From the NCBI RefSeq assembly GCF_010015445.1, contig NC_053134.1, positions 12,185,580 through 12,249,579 of the forward strand: a DNA stretch of 64,000 bases, read 5' to 3'. The notes beneath the pieces were generated by a model, which made no database searches, had not been told where the DNA came from, and worked only from the letters and a program-made list of their open reading frames with translations. The stretch's first letter is position 1. Every line of letters starts with the position of its first letter. This stretch comes from Perca fluviatilis (lineage: Eukaryota > Chordata > Actinopteri > Perciformes > Percidae). The position numbers and the translations under genes are program-made. Below, piece by piece: positions 37,292-48,759 of the stretch.

Positions 37292-37859
37292 TAAGCTGTG
37301 TTCAGACCCAAAAAAGCAATCCAGCGAGTTTCTTCAGAATTGTGCGGTGGTGTGGGAGTGTCACTGAAACGGCCCATTTGTGTGACGTCCTTTTGTGTTC
37401 TTCAAACCCCCAATGTAGCACAAGTAGACTTATTTCACAGTAACTGTTTTCTGTTGGATCGTTTATAGATCTCGACATTTCTGACAGCGCTTGAAGGCAC
37501 CTTCATTTCCTGGAGAAAGAAAAGAAACAAGTGAGACAGATTGACTGTGCTTTGGTGTTTGGCAAACATTTAGCTGTTACACAAACTCTTGGGCAGTTCA
37601 GTCCTTCAGTGTTTCATGTTTTAAAACTTTTTTGTGGCATCAATAGAGGCAGTGATGTTTCCTGTTTACTGGACCGGACTCTCGCACCGCCTCAAAAACG
37701 ACTGACAAGACATGATTGGCCACCGCAGCGTGACGCAGGGTTGTGTTTCTCCAAAAGTCATTCTCAACTCTTCGCCGCAGGCTCTTCTCCCCCCGCCGCA
37801 GCCTAAACGCATTACCCCCTATCCACCATCTGACACAGGCTGTGTGAATGCAGACTTAA
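37292..37859 (+). mobile_element. Probable TTAA-flanked MITE, 'TTAAGCTGTGTTCAGACCC' family
   Basis: The left 'ttaagctgtgttcagaccc' (37292-37310) and the complement of the right 'gtgtgaatgcagacttaa' (to 37859) are imperfect inverted ends with TTAA at each side. The interior is mixed and includes CpG-rich 'gaccggactctcgcaccgcc'. The frames 37531-37806 and 37712-37930 are not supported as genes. Confidence 0.55.
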
Positions 37860-39424
37860 AGAGAAAAAGACAGAAAGAGGGACAGTCATGGAAGATTTTC
37901 ACACACAAAAAAGATTCAGAGATAAAATAAAAAGAGATGAGGGGAGATAAATATGCAGAGCCTAACTGACAGGAGCAAAGGTAAACAAATATATATGCAT
38001 GATAGAGAAGCCGAGGTAGGGAGGCAGATGGAGAGGCAAAGACAGAGGCAAATTTAATGACATCACTGGAGTTGGTTTGTGCATGTGTTGAAAGTAGATG
38101 TGAGTGTACTAGAGCTTGTTCTGGGCAGAAGGGAGGGCTGAGAGCGAAGTGGTGACGTATTGTAATCTGGAATACTGAGAAGCCCAGCTGTGCAGAATCT
38201 GGGCATAGCGAGGGCTTATGTTACGTCACACAAACACACATAGCCTATCGCGAGTCCTTATGGAACACAACTGTCACTAGGGACAAAGGTCAGGAGGGTT
38301 AGCTCACGCGTGTGTATGCTGTGTTTGCAGTTTCTACTCCCTGTTTTGATGTACATCCTCTTCACTACCAAATACCGGTAAATATTGCCTCCACCCACCA
38401 TCTCCTACTGACACTTTTCTCTGAGCCCTCCTCTTCTTCTGTGCTGCCGTGCACCCTGGGAAGAAAGCAGTAATACCAAATGGAGACGTGGTCAGTCTCA
38501 TGTTGGGAACCACAGTGCATGATGGGCGATTTAGACCCCACTCTCTGGTAGCAATTTGCCCAGGGTGAAAATAACTCTCTCTTGGACTGGAAATACAGTA
38601 TGTTTGTAATGCACCTCCACCCAAAGGACTGATGGCACAATCTCTGCAAAGAACAGAGGAAAATACCTATTCCTAGCTCCATGGCCATATTTGGCAATGA
38701 CTTCAGGAAAAGGAAATAACTTTACCCAAAGCACCCTCCCTTCTTCACTGGTTATTTTTGACCTTCCCCCTACAGTTCCCTTAACCCCAAGCTCCTTTGG
38801 ACTCCTTTTGATAAAAATCAAATGGCTTTTGTTTTGTTTTACCTTAACGAAATTACTTTTATGGTTTGAAGAGTTTAAGGCATCCCAGCTTCTGCGATGA
38901 GTGTTAAGATGCAGTCATGTACTTACATTCACCCCAGTGGTTAACCCATTCGGCAAGTTAAGGCTATGAAAATGAATGTTTATTCACAACTTGCATGACA
39001 TGTTTACCCTTGGGTCGTCATGAAATAAGGTCATCGAGCATTGTTGCATAATAAGTTGTACGCACCACACATTTGGCGCAGGGGTCTATTAATAGAACAC
39101 ATGTATAAATCCTCTACATTATGTGTCAACATGATTTATTCATCCCATCCCAATACACCTGTGGGTCATTTATAAGAGCTGACAAAAGGTTGGAAAAGAG
39201 CTCAATCAATCAACCAGGCCTTTTGACGGATGTCTCAGAGAATATTGATGCCACCAACAGTCTTGCGCTCATTTTCTATTTCTATGCATACAATGATATG
39301 TACAGGGTGTGTTGTGATAGATCGTTTACATTTTTTCCGATTATAGCTGTTATGTTTTTAGCCACACGAGCAGCAGAACTCTGAGGATGACAAAGGTTTG
39401 GTCAGTTTGTCAGTCCGATGCGTG
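37860..39424. other. Anonymous sequence with a stop-poor minus-strand block
   Basis: At 38334-38821 the minus strand has three staggered overlapping frames of 96, 110 and 96 codons. None shows a recognisable motif. No repeat family was identified. Confidence 0.4.
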
Positions 39425-39505
39425 AGTCAAATATCTCTAACGGATTGCAAAGAAAATTGGTACAGACACTTTTCATGGTCATCAGAGGATTTCGGTCTGA
39501 ATACT
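39425..39505 (-). repeat. Minus-strand fragment of the 32872 repeat family
   Basis: 'caaatatctctaacggattg' ... 'ttggtacagacacttttcat' + 'ggtcatcagaggat' is the complement of the 'ATCCTCTGGGGACCATGAATGTCTGTACCAAATTTCATGGCAATCC'-type core. It is diverged. Confidence 0.55.
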
Positions 39506-40129
39506 CACTAAAACTACCACTCCACAATGTTAAATAATGAATTAATGTGCTTACTTTTAAGGCTGAAACCTAATAAAGTGTTTATGCCAAGCTTGATTTA
39601 GCACCATCTTGTATTTTTTTTGTATGTGTGTTAATGACGGACGACCCGTTAAAACAGTTTCAACCTACTTTAGAGGACCTAAGTGGGCACTGAGTGGTTG
39701 GCATGATGCCGGCCTCGTGTCACTGCCTCTCTGGCATTGCATCCTCCTGTTTTCAGCTGTCACCTCCTCCCCATGAGTGGGCACACTGCTGCGAGAGGCC
39801 AGATGAGTAGGTTGGTGTTAGAGATAAAGGGGCGGCGCTGTGCTGTCTTCACTTCACACCTGACTGACACACCACAGTGCTTTCATATTGTGCTGCAGCG
39901 ACTAATTTCACAGTACAACCTTAGGAAAGACGTTTTTTCTTACCCAGGACATTTGCAATTTTAGCTGTTTGGCTGACACATTTCTGCATTAATGCAACTG
40001 CAGAATCAGCTAAAATCTCACCAAATATTATGAAATCCATAGTGAAGAAGTGATGCAACATAAACAGAAAATCACATACAGTTAGTGGGAAAATGATATG
40101 ATTCAGAGTGAAGAGAGCCTTTTAAATAT
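39506..40129. other. Anonymous sequence
   Basis: Nothing nameable is seen. Confidence 0.5.
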
Positions 40130-40228
40130 GACAAATGCTAACATCAGCATGCTTACATGTTTTGCATGAAAATGTTAACATTACGATGTAGACCATTAGC
40201 AGATCGGCTAATGTTTACTATGATAAGG

Positions 40229-40925
40229 GTCTGCAGTGACTGTATTTTATGCGGAAGCTGAGACAGTTCAGAGTTGAAAAAGACACGATGGTCCTTTTCT
40301 ATCGCTCTTTTGTTGAGAGTATTTTAACTTTCTGCTCCATTGCCTGGTATTTGTCTTTGTCAGTGACAAACAAAAATAAAAAGGATAGTTAAAATAAAGG
40401 ATAGTTAACATGGCCAGCAAGATTGTTGGACATCAGTTAAATTCTCTGACCACGATCTGCGAATCCAGGGTGGTGAGGAAAGGACAAGCAATTTGCGGTG
40501 ACGGGCCACATTCCCTATTCCAGGCGTATGAGGTGCTGCCATCAGGCAGAAGGTATAGGTTGCTGTCCTTACAAACCAACCGGGCTCGCAAATCATTTAT
40601 TCCTACCAGCATTACAATACTGAATAAGTTAAGGAAAATAACTTGATCCTTTCCATGTGATAATACTGCACTTTGGTATAATATTAAAATGTCACTGATG
40701 ATGTGGCACCTTACTATTGATAGCCCACTGGTGCTAATGATACCGCACTTTACTATTTTATAATGTAGAGATATTTGGTGTTGTGTATTGTTGTTGTGTG
40801 GGGGGAGGGAGGGTTTAGTGGTCCTGTTGTTGTCTGTTGTCTATGGTCTGTTGTATGTCTGTCTATCTGATGAGCTGTATGGTACAAGATGAATTTCCGA
40901 AAGGATCAATAAATGTCTATCTATC
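40229..40925 (+). mobile_element. LINE 3' end (CR1/Rex1-like), 5' truncated
   Basis: Two stretches of reverse-transcriptase C-terminus are readable. The first is RKLRQFRVEKDTMVLFYRSF followed by VESILTFCSIAWYLSLSV (about 40250-40375). The second, beginning at 40410, is MASKIVGHQLNSLTTICESR, RVVRKGQAICGDG, EVLPSGRRYRLLSLQTNRAR and KSFIPTSITILNKL. They are separated by stops within a small tandem duplication 'aaaggatagttaa' (about 40378-40408). The 'LPSGRRYR...NRxxxSFIPTSI..LN' signature belongs to a fish non-LTR family; CR1/Rex1 is my best guess, L2-like the alternative. The 3' end is 'gatgaatttccgaaaggatc' + 'aataaatgtctatctatc'. The copy is dead. Confidence 0.85.
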
Positions 40926-41539
40926 ACCATTTTAATTTGGTACGTTATCATGCTGACATTGGCTTATTAGCACTGACCACAAAGTACAAGTGAGGCTGAT
41001 GGGAATGACGGGTGTTTTGCAGGTATTTGGTCATAAACAAATTTATTTGGCCTGGTATTTTCCCCTGATGATGGTGTTACATGAAAAGCCAGAAGATGAT
41101 ACATAATACGTACATCCTGTGCAGGCAATATGTAACAGATTTCATGGCAATCGATTAGTTGTCAAGATATTTCACTCTGAACCAAAAAATGTCAACCTGC
41201 TGATGGAGCTTGTGACTGGGATTCATAGTTTTGGAACCATGAATGCGTCTGCCCAATTTAGTGCCAATTAATCCAGTCGACGCCAAGGTATTTTACTGAA
41301 TAAATAAATAATTTCGCCTGATGATGGAGTGAGAGGAAAACTCAGACAATCGTAATAGTAATTAGAATTCATCCTCTAGGGTCCTTGAATATCCATACCT
41401 AATTTCACTCAAAACCAATATTGACAAACTCATGGTTGTATTGGAAAAGAAATCCGGATCAATCTGATAGTTTTTGGGATATTTCAATTAGTAGTCACTA
41501 AAGTGGTGGACCAACTGGCCGATCAACTGAAAGACCAGC

Positions 41540-42653
41540 CGACATTGCAGACCCGTCGCCAGACCTCAGTCTTAAGGGGGGCATATGAAATACATGGGAG
41601 GGCACAATTATTAGCGTACAGTACGTATAATTATAATAATCATATACTCTTGTTATACTATTCGCACGTAATAATCACGTTAAACATAACCAACAGCAAT
41701 ATGACCAGGTAGCCTATATAGCCTACAACACATTACATAGAAGCAATGTTATGAATATCCATAAAACACTTGACTATACAACATATTAGATGTAACACCA
41801 GAAGCATCTCTCAAACATTGCATTTTAAAGCAGTCAACAGAAGGATATGCATTGCTATGCATGTGCCATGAGACACACATGCACGCACACACACACACAC
41901 ACACACGCACAGAGACTTTGAACCTACCGGTACTTTGAGTGGAGGCAGCATGTCCTCTCTTCAGTCCCTCCTGTCATTTGAAGCTGCATGCTTATTTAAG
42001 CCCTTAATAAAGAAGGTCGCGTCCGATGATACAGATGAGAATTTCCTGCAGGCATAACAAAATGCGGAGTTAGTTGTGGTCCAAATGCTGCCCCAGTCGC
42101 AGTTGCACTTGACCTGCAGGTCCTGCCAGGCCCAGGCTCCACGGAGCTACTAGCATCAGGCTCAGACTGTCGTCCAGGGGCTCCTTCTCCAACGACAACA
42201 TCAGGAGGCGTCGGTGTCGTATCCAATTTGGCAGAGGAGGATGTTGGTGGGCTTTTTAACCACTTACGGATATCCATGACGAACTGAAGCGAGTAAAGCC
42301 GGCGAAAACTCATCCAGCTTTCAAAAATGTGCGGTAACTGTTGAGCGGCTACACTCACTGACGTAGGCTACGTCACGTCGTAGCCTAACTTTCTTTTTAG
42401 TATGGCCGTGATAGGCTGTTGCAGTGTAGATTCCCATCAATCAAACAAAAATCACACCATTGTTTATTTATATTTTTAATGTTTTAATGATAAAGAATGC
42501 AACATTAATGCAACACAAAATTAGCAACTATGATAATATAAAATTAAAGTAATTTTTTTAAGAGGTCTGTGCCTCAAGTGGGGGGGCACAAGCATTTTTG
42601 GGGGCGGGCCGGGCCCCCTATGGCCCGCCCATAGCGACGGATGTGCGACATTG
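41540..42653 (-). mobile_element. hAT element with perfect 8-bp target duplication
   Basis: The element is 41548-42645 (1098 bp). The left end is 'cagacccgtcgcc' and the complement of the right end is 'cacatccgtcgct', matching 10 of 13 and starting CA. The octamer 'cgacattg' is perfect at 41540-41547 and 42646-42653. In intact copies of the host repeat this octamer should occur once, which makes the duplication unambiguous. A transposase-like 5' exon lies on the minus strand (41996-42277); the catalytic region is absent. It carries a short (CA)n at about 41887-41906. Confidence 0.93.
41996..42277 (-). pseudogene. hAT transposase N-terminal remnant (ZMYM1-like type)
   Basis: The minus-strand frame starts MDIRKWLKSPPTSSSAKLDT and continues as a Pro/Ser/Thr/Glu-rich linker (PDVVVGEGAPGRQSEPDASS, SVEPGPGRTCRSSATATGAA). 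The MDIRxxL start with an acidic/serine-rich linker is typical of the first coding part of fish hAT transposases related to ZMYM1-like proteins; the zinc finger and RNase-H-like domain normally follow. Here the family-like sequence ends and a stop follows at 41996. An in-frame ATG 27 codons upstream (42358) gives a longer frame, but I favour the MDIRKWL start because it matches the family. It is a non-functional remnant inside the hAT. Confidence 0.65.
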
Positions 42654-42690
42654 GGATCCCTAAAGCCACACCACCAGTACGCTAACTAAA

Positions 42691-43956
42691 AAAGGTGATA
42701 GTGTTAGGTCAGTCAATAGCTGGGTCTCCACTCTGACGTAATCTATGCTGCAGTGAATCCTTTGGTCTTTCATGGCCAAATGCAAAGCCCTAACCTGTCA
42801 CATGAGCCCATTAAAAAGCACATTACACTGTGTTCCTGGGAGAGTCAAGAGATTCTGCCTTGAGATCCTTACATTGTCTCTTTCTGGAACGTTGTGTGTT
42901 TGTCAGTGAACAGGAAGAGAGAGGGTGAATAGTGAAGAGTAGGCAAATTTGTGATTCTATGGAAGAAGACTGCATTAGTGGTAGCGGATTATAAAAGAAC
43001 GTCCTCAAATACTTAATCTCTCTCCAAGAAGGACCACTTTGCCCCCAAGACTACTACTGTACTAAAAGGTTGTGTGTTTGTGTGTTTGTATGGGGTCTGC
43101 CTTTGATTCGACCACTTACCATCCTTAACCATCCGTCAAACGTAGTTGCTGACGTCAGCGTGTTTTGTGGTTAATCTCTCCTCGCGTCTTGCGGGCAATA
43201 AACATCTGAAGTTGGGAGCGTTTTCCAAAATGCAACCTTCACAATGGGATTTGTGACTCTTTCCTGTGCATTATCAGCACTTCCTGTCATTAGCAGGAAG
43301 TCTGGATGTGATTGAAATAGATGGACACCAGAGTGCTATTGACATAGACAGAGACAGTAAGGTCATTATTGCTTTGCCCAGAGGAGAGAGACCTCTCCCA
43401 GGTCTCTTAAGTGCTTCTCCTTCTACTTTACCATCATCTGAATCCTCTTGTCACCGCTGGCCCTCTGGAAGACAGGCTCCATCAAAATGAGAGTGGTATT
43501 GAGATGTGTCAAAGTCGCAACAGGAGATGCCTGTCATGGTTAGAGAGTTCTGATAGGTTGGTGTCATGGAGAATCACATTCACTGTCCTTGTCAAGCATA
43601 AGGGGATGTGAGCAGTTTATCTTTAGTAAACATCTACCGGATTCCTTCATCCACAACCACGGGGTAGGCAGACATTTAGTTTCAAAAAGTTTCCACGCTC
43701 CTCTGACTCCTTCATATTAGCAATTGCATTAGCAGCAGTGCTCGCTGCATTCTGCTGGAGGTTTATAACTTGAACATTGCCATAAGGACACCGGGTTTGA
43801 ACCCATAGTAGTCATGCTTGACTGTGTTTGCGCTTGCAGGCTAGCTGTGTGCTCACATACCATAATTAGCGTAATGAGTTATTTATAGCCAGCTGTGGAA
43901 TTAGCTGTGGAATTGCCAGGCAGCCTCGGGGCTGATTAAGCCACTTGCCAATCAAT
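42691..43956. other. Anonymous sequence
   Basis: A palindromic CRE-like 'gctgacgtcagc' lies near 43149-43160, and a 12-bp tandem duplication 'agctgtggaatt' lies at 43891-43914. No gene is seen. Confidence 0.45.
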
Positions 43957-44100
43957 TATTTATGGCTTCCTGGAGAAGAGTAGCTTGTCCTCTTTTGTAT
44001 GCAGCACCATGGCAACACAACAGGAAGCAGAAGGCCTGTGGAGAGGAAGTAGACCCTGTGATAGAATCAGCTGTGCCATCCCTGTCTCCACCAACTCCCC
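43957..44100 (+). repeat. Segment similar to the inverted segment at 54125-54275
   Basis: 'ttatggcttcctggagaaga' + 'gtagcttgtcctcttttgta' + 'tgcagcaccatggcaacaca' + 'acaggaagcagaaggcctgt' aligns, with small gaps and roughly 75-80% identity by eye, to the complement of 54125-54275. Shared motifs include an ETS-like 'acaggaag' and an RFX half-site-like 'catggcaac'. In one frame both read RVACPLLYAA, WQHNRKQ and PVIES, but conservation of DNA words is the simpler description. It is either an unnamed repeat or a duplicated non-coding element. Confidence 0.6.
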
Positions 44101-45329
44101 CACTCACTCACATTTACACACAGCGCTCTAATCTAAACCATACTTTTATTAGGAGCCCTCTATGAACTCCCTAGACCCAATAAAAAGGTGTTTATGTTCT
44201 GTATTTGAGGGAAAATAAACAAACTGAAAGGATGAAATTAGATTATTCCCAGTTGGCGAGAGGAAATAACTGACTGAATGCAGCATAGAAAGTGTGCTTT
44301 TCATCCAGTTACTGTGGGATCAGGTAAACTACCTCTAGATAATGATAAACACAGTAAATGAGATTCTCAGGAACTTCTATTTCACACTCTTTAATTGTTT
44401 TGGGAGTGAAAAGTCCCAAGAGAAACTGTATTCCAAGCTTTTATGGTTGTGAAAGGAGAGTTTTCTGCCTTATTCTGGACAAATGTATGGCTTCAACAAC
44501 AGAAGATCTTCCTTTGCAAAATTGTAGTTCCGTGTGAAACTAGTTTCCTGTCATAATATGATTGCCCATGAGTGAGGATGATTCACTGGCTTGTCAATCT
44601 GCCAGCCAGCCAAAGCAGCAGAGTATTTTTTGTAGGTAATGGTAAGGGTACAGAACAGCCCACAAAATCAGTCCCAGTTGAGAAATTTCCTTTCTAAAAT
44701 GACAGATCACCCTGCAGAAGTCACTTTTACCTGTTAGTATACCTATACTATTAGTCTCTCTCTTTCTCTTTTTGTATGTTCCTCTGCATGTCACCTTTCC
44801 TTGCTTCCACACAAACAGATCAGGCCAGACACACCAATCAGTCAGTAAAATAACTAACAGTCCATTGAAAGTGTGCCTAGTCTGTTCTTTTCACCTCTTT
44901 AAGTAATCGGACAAAGTCTCCCCTCTGCATGTCAGCGAGGGCAGAGAGGCGCTTTGAGGCAAATTTCAATCAGTCTGTCTCACTCCTACACAGCTAGTTG
45001 GCTTCTGGCTGTGTGGGAGGCCCACAGGACATTGCCATGGGCTATATCTTCACAGATCTGCCACCCAAATTTAATCTAAAATCTAAAATCCTCTGCAGTT
45101 TTTCCTTATCCACTTTTCTCTACTTATATAAACCTTGTCCCTGCAGAAATTGCTGAGCCTAACGTTTGCTAACTAAATCTGTGCAAAGTTCCCCACACAG
45201 CAAACAGCCAAAACAATATACCCAAAATCTGACAGCAGTAGTATCAACACAGGACAGCATTGATTTACCTCCTGTACAAAAGACAGGTATAGTGTGTAAA
45301 GGTGTCAGCACTGAGACCAAGATTTTTTT
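44101..45329. other. Anonymous sequence
   Basis: No gene or known repeat is recognised. Confidence 0.5.
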
Positions 45330-45981
45330 TAAGATCAATTTTTTATATATATATTTTTTTCATTAGACATACAGAACAGAGAAATACAAATTAAACAAGA
45401 ACAAAAACCATCTCCCACCCCCCACCCCCTGTGGTCTCGAGGAAAACAGAACACATAAACAAAGAGAAATCACACCTTGCCTAGCCACTCTCCTCTATTT
45501 CTTGTGGCACTGAGGTCATTAGGTCTGATATTTGTGCTGCTGTGCTTTTACATAGGTTGATAGTCAATGATTTGGCTTTGTTAATCCTTGCTGTAGAGAG
45601 CTCAAGCATAACTTTGTCTAGAAAATACGCCAACCACTGTTTCATACAAAGCAAGTGAGGGGGGAGCCAGCGTTGAGCTATCATTTTCTTGGTTGTAGTT
45701 GAGCCGGCTAGCCAAATTTTCCTCTGTCTCCCAAGCAGGTGTAATTTAGAGTCGTCATTAAGTAAAAAAACAATTTGACATCCTATCACATCAGATATTA
45801 TTGATGTTGTTTTATTCCAGAACTCATGCACCTGTTCACACTCCCAGACCATATGCAGGAAAGTTCCAGTTTGTTCAGGTTGACAGAAGGTGCAATAGGG
45901 AGTGGGAACCAGGATATGTTTTAAAAAGGTTAATTGGTAAGTCATTTGACAAATTAATGTGATTAATAGACAATCAATCAC
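45330..45981 (-). mobile_element. LINE L1/Tx1-clade ORF2 C-terminus and 3' end, minus strand
   Basis: The minus strand from 45981 has 166 open codons. They include a CCHC knuckle typical of the L1 ORF2 C-terminus (YCTFCQPEQTGTFLHMVWEC: CX2C then H and HX4C), followed by EQVHEFWNKTTSIISDVIG, KLHLLGRQRKIWLAG, KKMIAQRWLPP and a final QISDLMTSVPQEIEESG before the stop at 45481. The 3' untranslated region continues to an A-rich end near 45330. The endonuclease and reverse-transcriptase domains are missing: this is a 5'-truncated, probably fairly young insertion, since the frame is intact. It is not a host gene. Confidence 0.88.
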
Positions 45982-46245
45982 AAATTAACTAATTGTTGAT
46001 TATAATATTTCAAGCAAAACTGTTGAACATTTGCTGGTTCAAATGTTGAAATGTGAAGATTTACTGCTTCACATTAGTGAAAATTCAATCTTGTTTTGAA
46101 CAAGCTATTGAAGACGTCCATTTAGGCTCTAGAAAATAGAGATTTCTCAATATTTTCTCACATTCCTAGACAAAACAATCACATAAAAAATCCAACAGAT
46201 GAAAATAATGTAAAATATTATTATTAATTGCAGCCTTAATATAAT
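45955..46245 (+). repeat. Old 'CGATTAATCGATTAGTTG' type repeat
   Basis: 'gattaatagacaatcaatca', 'ttaactaattgttgattata', 'aaatgtgaagatttactgct', 'agacaaaacaatcacataaa' and 'attattattaattgcagcc' follow the order of a common fish repeat. Further copies lie at 52225-52460 and in fragments at 50285-50400 and 55985-56130. Confidence 0.65.
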
Positions 46246-46267
46246 AATAGTATAATATAATAATACA

Positions 46268-46603
46268 GTTATATGAGAAAATTGATACCTCTCTCATGTT
46301 TGTAGTAAATATGAAGTTGCAGCAGCAGCCGGTTGGCTTAGCTTAGTTTAGCACAAAGACTTGAAACGGTTAAGAAAACCACCTCTAATTAACACATTAT
46401 ATCTTGTTTGTCTAACCTGTACACAAACTAAAGTGTCAAAACAACAGATTGTAGGTTTACAGGGTGCATATGTGCAGGACTATCTTTAACTACCAGAGAA
46501 ACAGAAATGCTAGCAAATCAGCTGCTGCTGTAGCAGCTTCATATGTATTGTACACGTGTTATAAGCATATTTCCCAAAATGTTGAACTATTCTTTTTAAG
46601 AAC
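46268..46603 (+). mobile_element. Copy of the 'TTAGCTTAGCATAAAGACTGG' MITE, right end kept
   Basis: 'gcagcagcagccggttggct' + 'tagcttagtttagcacaaag' + 'acttgaaac', 'attaacacattatatcttgt' and the right terminus 'atttcccaaaatgttgaact' + 'attcttttt' match the element at 10023-10330. The left inverted end is missing. Confidence 0.75.
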
Positions 46604-47523
46604 AAAACATATTTTACACAAAATGGGATGAACAAAGATGACCCAAAGGCCTCATTCCTCCTGGCATTCAACAGAAGTAACCTTATACTTTCAATGTGAA
46701 ACACATATGTATTCTTTATCACTTTCTGACTCTTCTTCTCACTTTCTTTCTCACATTCTTCCTCACTAAGCAGTATATTACTTCACACAGTTGCTCTGGA
46801 AGGACATCTGCTTGCCCAGAGACTCATCAATCCCAGCATGCCTGGCTGTTGCCCAACTGTTTTTCCTACCTGCTGTCTACTCATTTGCTGACCAATCATC
46901 ACTTTCTCATTTTCAGCATTTAGGGAGAGGATGTACACACAGACAGAGTGGATATACAGATAAACATGTACTTCCCATGTGATGACAAAGACACACATTT
47001 GAGTATGTTGTTTTTATCAACACTCACAATGCTTTCAGTCTAAACAATACTTCTTGAGAGCAAAACACCCATACAAATCTGAATAAAAGGGTAAGAAGGA
47101 TAAATATATAAAAAATAAACTCAACATGTTTATTGTGATAGCTTTAAAAGACCATTGTGAAGAGAAAAAAGCTTTTCTCCAAGGATAAACAAATGAATAA
47201 TGTTTGCGATGGGTAGCTGAAGTAGCTACTGCGACAAATGGTTTTAAAGTGCAGTTTGTGTACCAGAAATATCCTTAAGATGACTACTTTTCCATCTTTC
47301 TAGCCTCCAGCCAACATTATTATTAAGGACACAGTTTACAGTGTTTTTTTCAGACTTGTATTGATGTCATTTAATGTCTACCCTTTTTGTAAGAAATTTT
47401 CTAAAATGTAGGATATTATTATATGTAGTCCAGGCATGTTTGCCTGGAGCCAACTGTTGGTCATGCACCTGTCCCATTGCTCCCTTGAGCCTCCATAACC
47501 AACATACAGCAGGCCTGCACCTG
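46604..47523. other. Anonymous sequence
   Basis: No gene or named repeat is seen; several overlapping short frames at 46696-46998 lie on both strands. Confidence 0.5.
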
Positions 47524-48480
47524 TTGAGGCCCTGACACACCAAGGCGACCCGCGGCCTTCAGTCCAAGTTGGGCCAACGGTGAGCGACCGTTGCCTGGCG
47601 TCGACTGCAGTTAGCCGTCAGATTAAATCAGATTTATTGGCTGTTCAGTTTCAAAACGGTAGTGAGGAAAGCAAAGAAACGACTGTGAGAGCGCACACAG
47701 AAGGCTCTTCTCATTTTTCATCTCATCTGGTCAATCCAATACACATAAGAGCTGTCAAAACTGGTCAAAAATTACGTCTGAATGTTTCTTCTAAAAAACA
47801 CATTGTTCAATTTTTGCAGATTATGTCCATATTATGGCAAAAGTACGAGATATACATAACTACTTGTGTCGGTATATTTTAACAATAACATACACAACAT
47901 AATCTACATATCTGTATATTACAAAATAAAAAAACGTTAATAAACTTATATCCTATACCGTGAAATTTAATATAAAGACCGTAATAGACCTCCATTTCTC
48001 TGCACCTTCTGTACCGCTAAACAAAACTCTTGTCACATCGTGGAAAGCAAAATTGCTATCACCAGATGAGTTTCTGTAACCAGTGTAGGATAAAGACATA
48101 TTTTGTGGGTGGAATTGGCAAGCTAACATTAGCAAACTAGCCAGCAGCTGGCCGTTCGGGTTTGGTCCCTCCATTATTAATTATTTGCTGAGAGAACAGA
48201 TGACAGCCGCTGCTGATTTGGGCAAACATTGTTTACTGTGGGTATCATAGCAACGTTTGTATCCGGTTTCCCTTTTTGAATGACGAATAGATTACTGCCG
48301 CCTGCTGGTATGGACAATTATTTTCTTGCAACACATGCAGCAGAATGTACGTGGTAGTTGGCCGTCGGCTGTGGTCTCTGCGGTGTGTTCAAGTGCAAAT
48401 TTTTGGCCAAGACAAAGGGGACAAGGGCCGACATGAGGCGACGCCACAGTCGGCCTTCGACGCCACTAGTTTATAGTTTA
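47524..48480 (+). mobile_element. DNA transposon remnant, 'GGCCCTGACACACCAAG' family
   Basis: The left end 'aggccctgacacaccaaggc' and the following 'gggccaacggtgagcgaccg' + 'ttgcctggcgtcgactgcag' belong to a fish DNA-element family I recognise. The region near 48355-48465 ('gttggccgtcggctgtggtc', 'gacatgaggcgacgccacag', 'tcggccttcgacgcca') is its right half. The terminal right inverted repeat is not seen, so this copy is truncated. It has no coding content. Confidence 0.6.
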
Positions 48481-48759
48481 TTTTTTTCTACATTTATGTG
48501 TCATGCTGCTTTACAGCCACTCTATCTTGTTCGTCTTGACCATAGTATGTTTACTTTTTTTATTGAGGACCTTGCAGTCTTGTCTGCTCCCACCATGACT
48601 CCCACGCTCCTTCATCTGGTGTAAACGCCATTAAACAAACAGACCTGGAGTAGCAGAGTTGTCTGTGTTTGATTGTAGCACTGTATGCAACTGCAGTCTG
48701 AGAACATGCCAGATTTAATTTAGTTTGAACTCCGAGACATACTTTTTCACATTTGTCTT

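Larger units (their letters stand above)
40130..42690 (+). repeat. Host repeat of the 32872 family, split by two insertions
   Basis: The repeat is in three pieces. Piece 1 (about 40130-40228) has 'gctaacatcagcatgcttac' and 'ggctaatgtttactatg'. Piece 2 (about 40926-41547) resumes at 'caccattttaatttggtacg' and runs through 'gaggctgatgggaatgacgg', 'tttcatggcaatcgattagt' and 'actaaagtggtggaccaact' to 'ccagccgacattg'. Piece 3 (42646 to about 42690) is 'cgacattgggatccctaaag' + 'ccacaccacc'. Joined, they follow the order seen at 32872-33318 and 16606-16682. The insertions are a LINE (40229-40925) and a hAT (41548-42645). Confidence 0.85.

Noticed and set aside
43962..44165. 67-codon frame whose translation resembles the minus frame at 54116-54325
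   Set aside because: The resemblance (RVACPLLYAA, WQHNRKQ, PVIES) follows from DNA similarity of the two segments; gaps between them are not multiples of three, which argues against conserved coding.
45481..45981. 166-codon minus-strand frame as a host gene
   Set aside because: The CCHC knuckle and C-terminal sequence identify it as LINE L1-clade ORF2, so it is listed as a mobile element.
47524..48480. Complete DNA transposon with both ends
   Set aside because: Only the left terminus is convincing; 'gcggtgtgttcaag' near 48380 is internal and does not pair well with the left end.
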